A stretch of DNA of 5,503 bases from Chlorobium sp. Lineage in GTDB: Bacteria; Bacteroidota; Chlorobiia; Chlorobiales; Chlorobiaceae. Within the stretch, counting starts at the first letter, position 1. Every line of letters begins with the position of its first letter. The notes below the pieces were generated by a model that was given only the letters and a program-made list of their open reading frames with translations, was not told where the DNA came from and did no database searches. The stretch covers positions 1 through 5,503 of the forward strand of contig JANQGE010000003.1 of assembly GCA_028277485.1 (NCBI GenBank), read 5' to 3'. This document shows positions 5,344-5,503 of this stretch, piece after piece. Position numbers and translations under genes: made by a program.

Positions 5344-5503
5344 TCAAAGAGCAGTAGCCATGTAACCAGTCGGTTTTAGAGCACTTATCAGCATATCACT
5401 GGTTATAGCTGTTTTTTCACCAATCGAAACAGCTATCGTCTTTTTACCGACATTTACTTTTACCTTTAAAACGCCATCTATCTGCTGTAAAGCTTGTTTT
5501 ACT
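5344..5503 (-). CDS. Heavy-metal-associated (HMA) domain protein, C-terminal part, MerP/CopZ-like
   Basis: The last 52 codons, read on the minus strand and ending in TGA at 5344-5346, give VKQALQQIDGVLKVKVNVGK, then an IAVSIGE strand, then DMLISALKPTGYMATAL. This is the second half of an HMA fold: a helix (VKxALxxIDGV), a beta hairpin, and a final helix ending in GY. HMA proteins carry copper, mercury or other soft metals through a CXXC motif about 3-4 residues before this helix, which here falls outside the window. The ending soon after GY suggests a small single-domain chaperone or periplasmic MerP-like protein, but the end of a larger protein cannot be excluded. A perfect 10-bp inverted repeat lies inside the coding region (5405-5436). 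The metal cannot be told from this part. Confidence 0.75.
   Translation of the reverse strand, partial: VKQALQQIDGVLKVKVNVGKKTIAVSIGEKTAITSDMLISALKPTGYMATAL

Noticed and set aside
5077..5379. A 100-residue plus-strand frame with a hydrophobic start, possibly a membrane peptide
   Set aside because: There is no ribosome site and no family resemblance, and its 3' part overlaps the well-supported end of the HMA gene on the other strand.

Overview
The window reads as an ordinary bacterial chromosome segment, most likely from the green sulfur bacteria (Chlorobiota) or a related anaerobe. The support is indirect. The thiamine thiazole branch uses ThiH, the oxygen-sensitive radical-SAM tyrosine lyase, and not the glycine oxidase ThiO. 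The ThiG sequence also resembles, from memory, ThiG of the Bacteroidota/Chlorobiota group. No rRNA, tRNA, CRISPR array or transposase gene was seen.

Left third (1-1940, + strand): the 3' end of thiS, then thiG and thiH, which overlap by 4 bp. This is the end of a thiazole-synthesis operon. ThiS-thiocarboxylate supplies sulfur, ThiH makes dehydroglycine from tyrosine, and ThiG closes the thiazole ring on deoxyxylulose phosphate. No thiF or other thi gene follows.

Middle (1941-3114): a convergent, repeat-marked intergenic stretch, then a dodecin (flavin-storage protein) on the minus strand with a good promoter and ribosome site. Next come about 400 bp of non-coding DNA holding a perfect 8-bp tandem repeat, a likely intrinsic terminator, and a DUF779-family gene.

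Right (3115-5503, minus strand): an AcoD/ExaC/AldB-type NAD(P)-dependent aldehyde dehydrogenase lies upstream of the DUF779 gene, a pairing known from many bacteria. The 144 bp between them holds an operator-like perfect inverted repeat and a long hairpin ending 2 bp from the dehydrogenase stop codon. Upstream of the dehydrogenase are two related, apparently nested mini inverted-repeat elements of about 120 bp. The end of a heavy-metal-associated (HMA, MerP/CopZ-like) protein runs off the right edge.

The genes belong to known families. The unusual content is in the spacers: at least two families of small inverted-repeat elements placed against gene ends and starts, a nested insertion whose two copies differ almost only by transitions, a possible private operator for the DUF779 gene, and a variable-looking 8-bp repeat. 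No clearly new multi-gene system was found. The least understood gene is the DUF779 partner of the aldehyde dehydrogenase.
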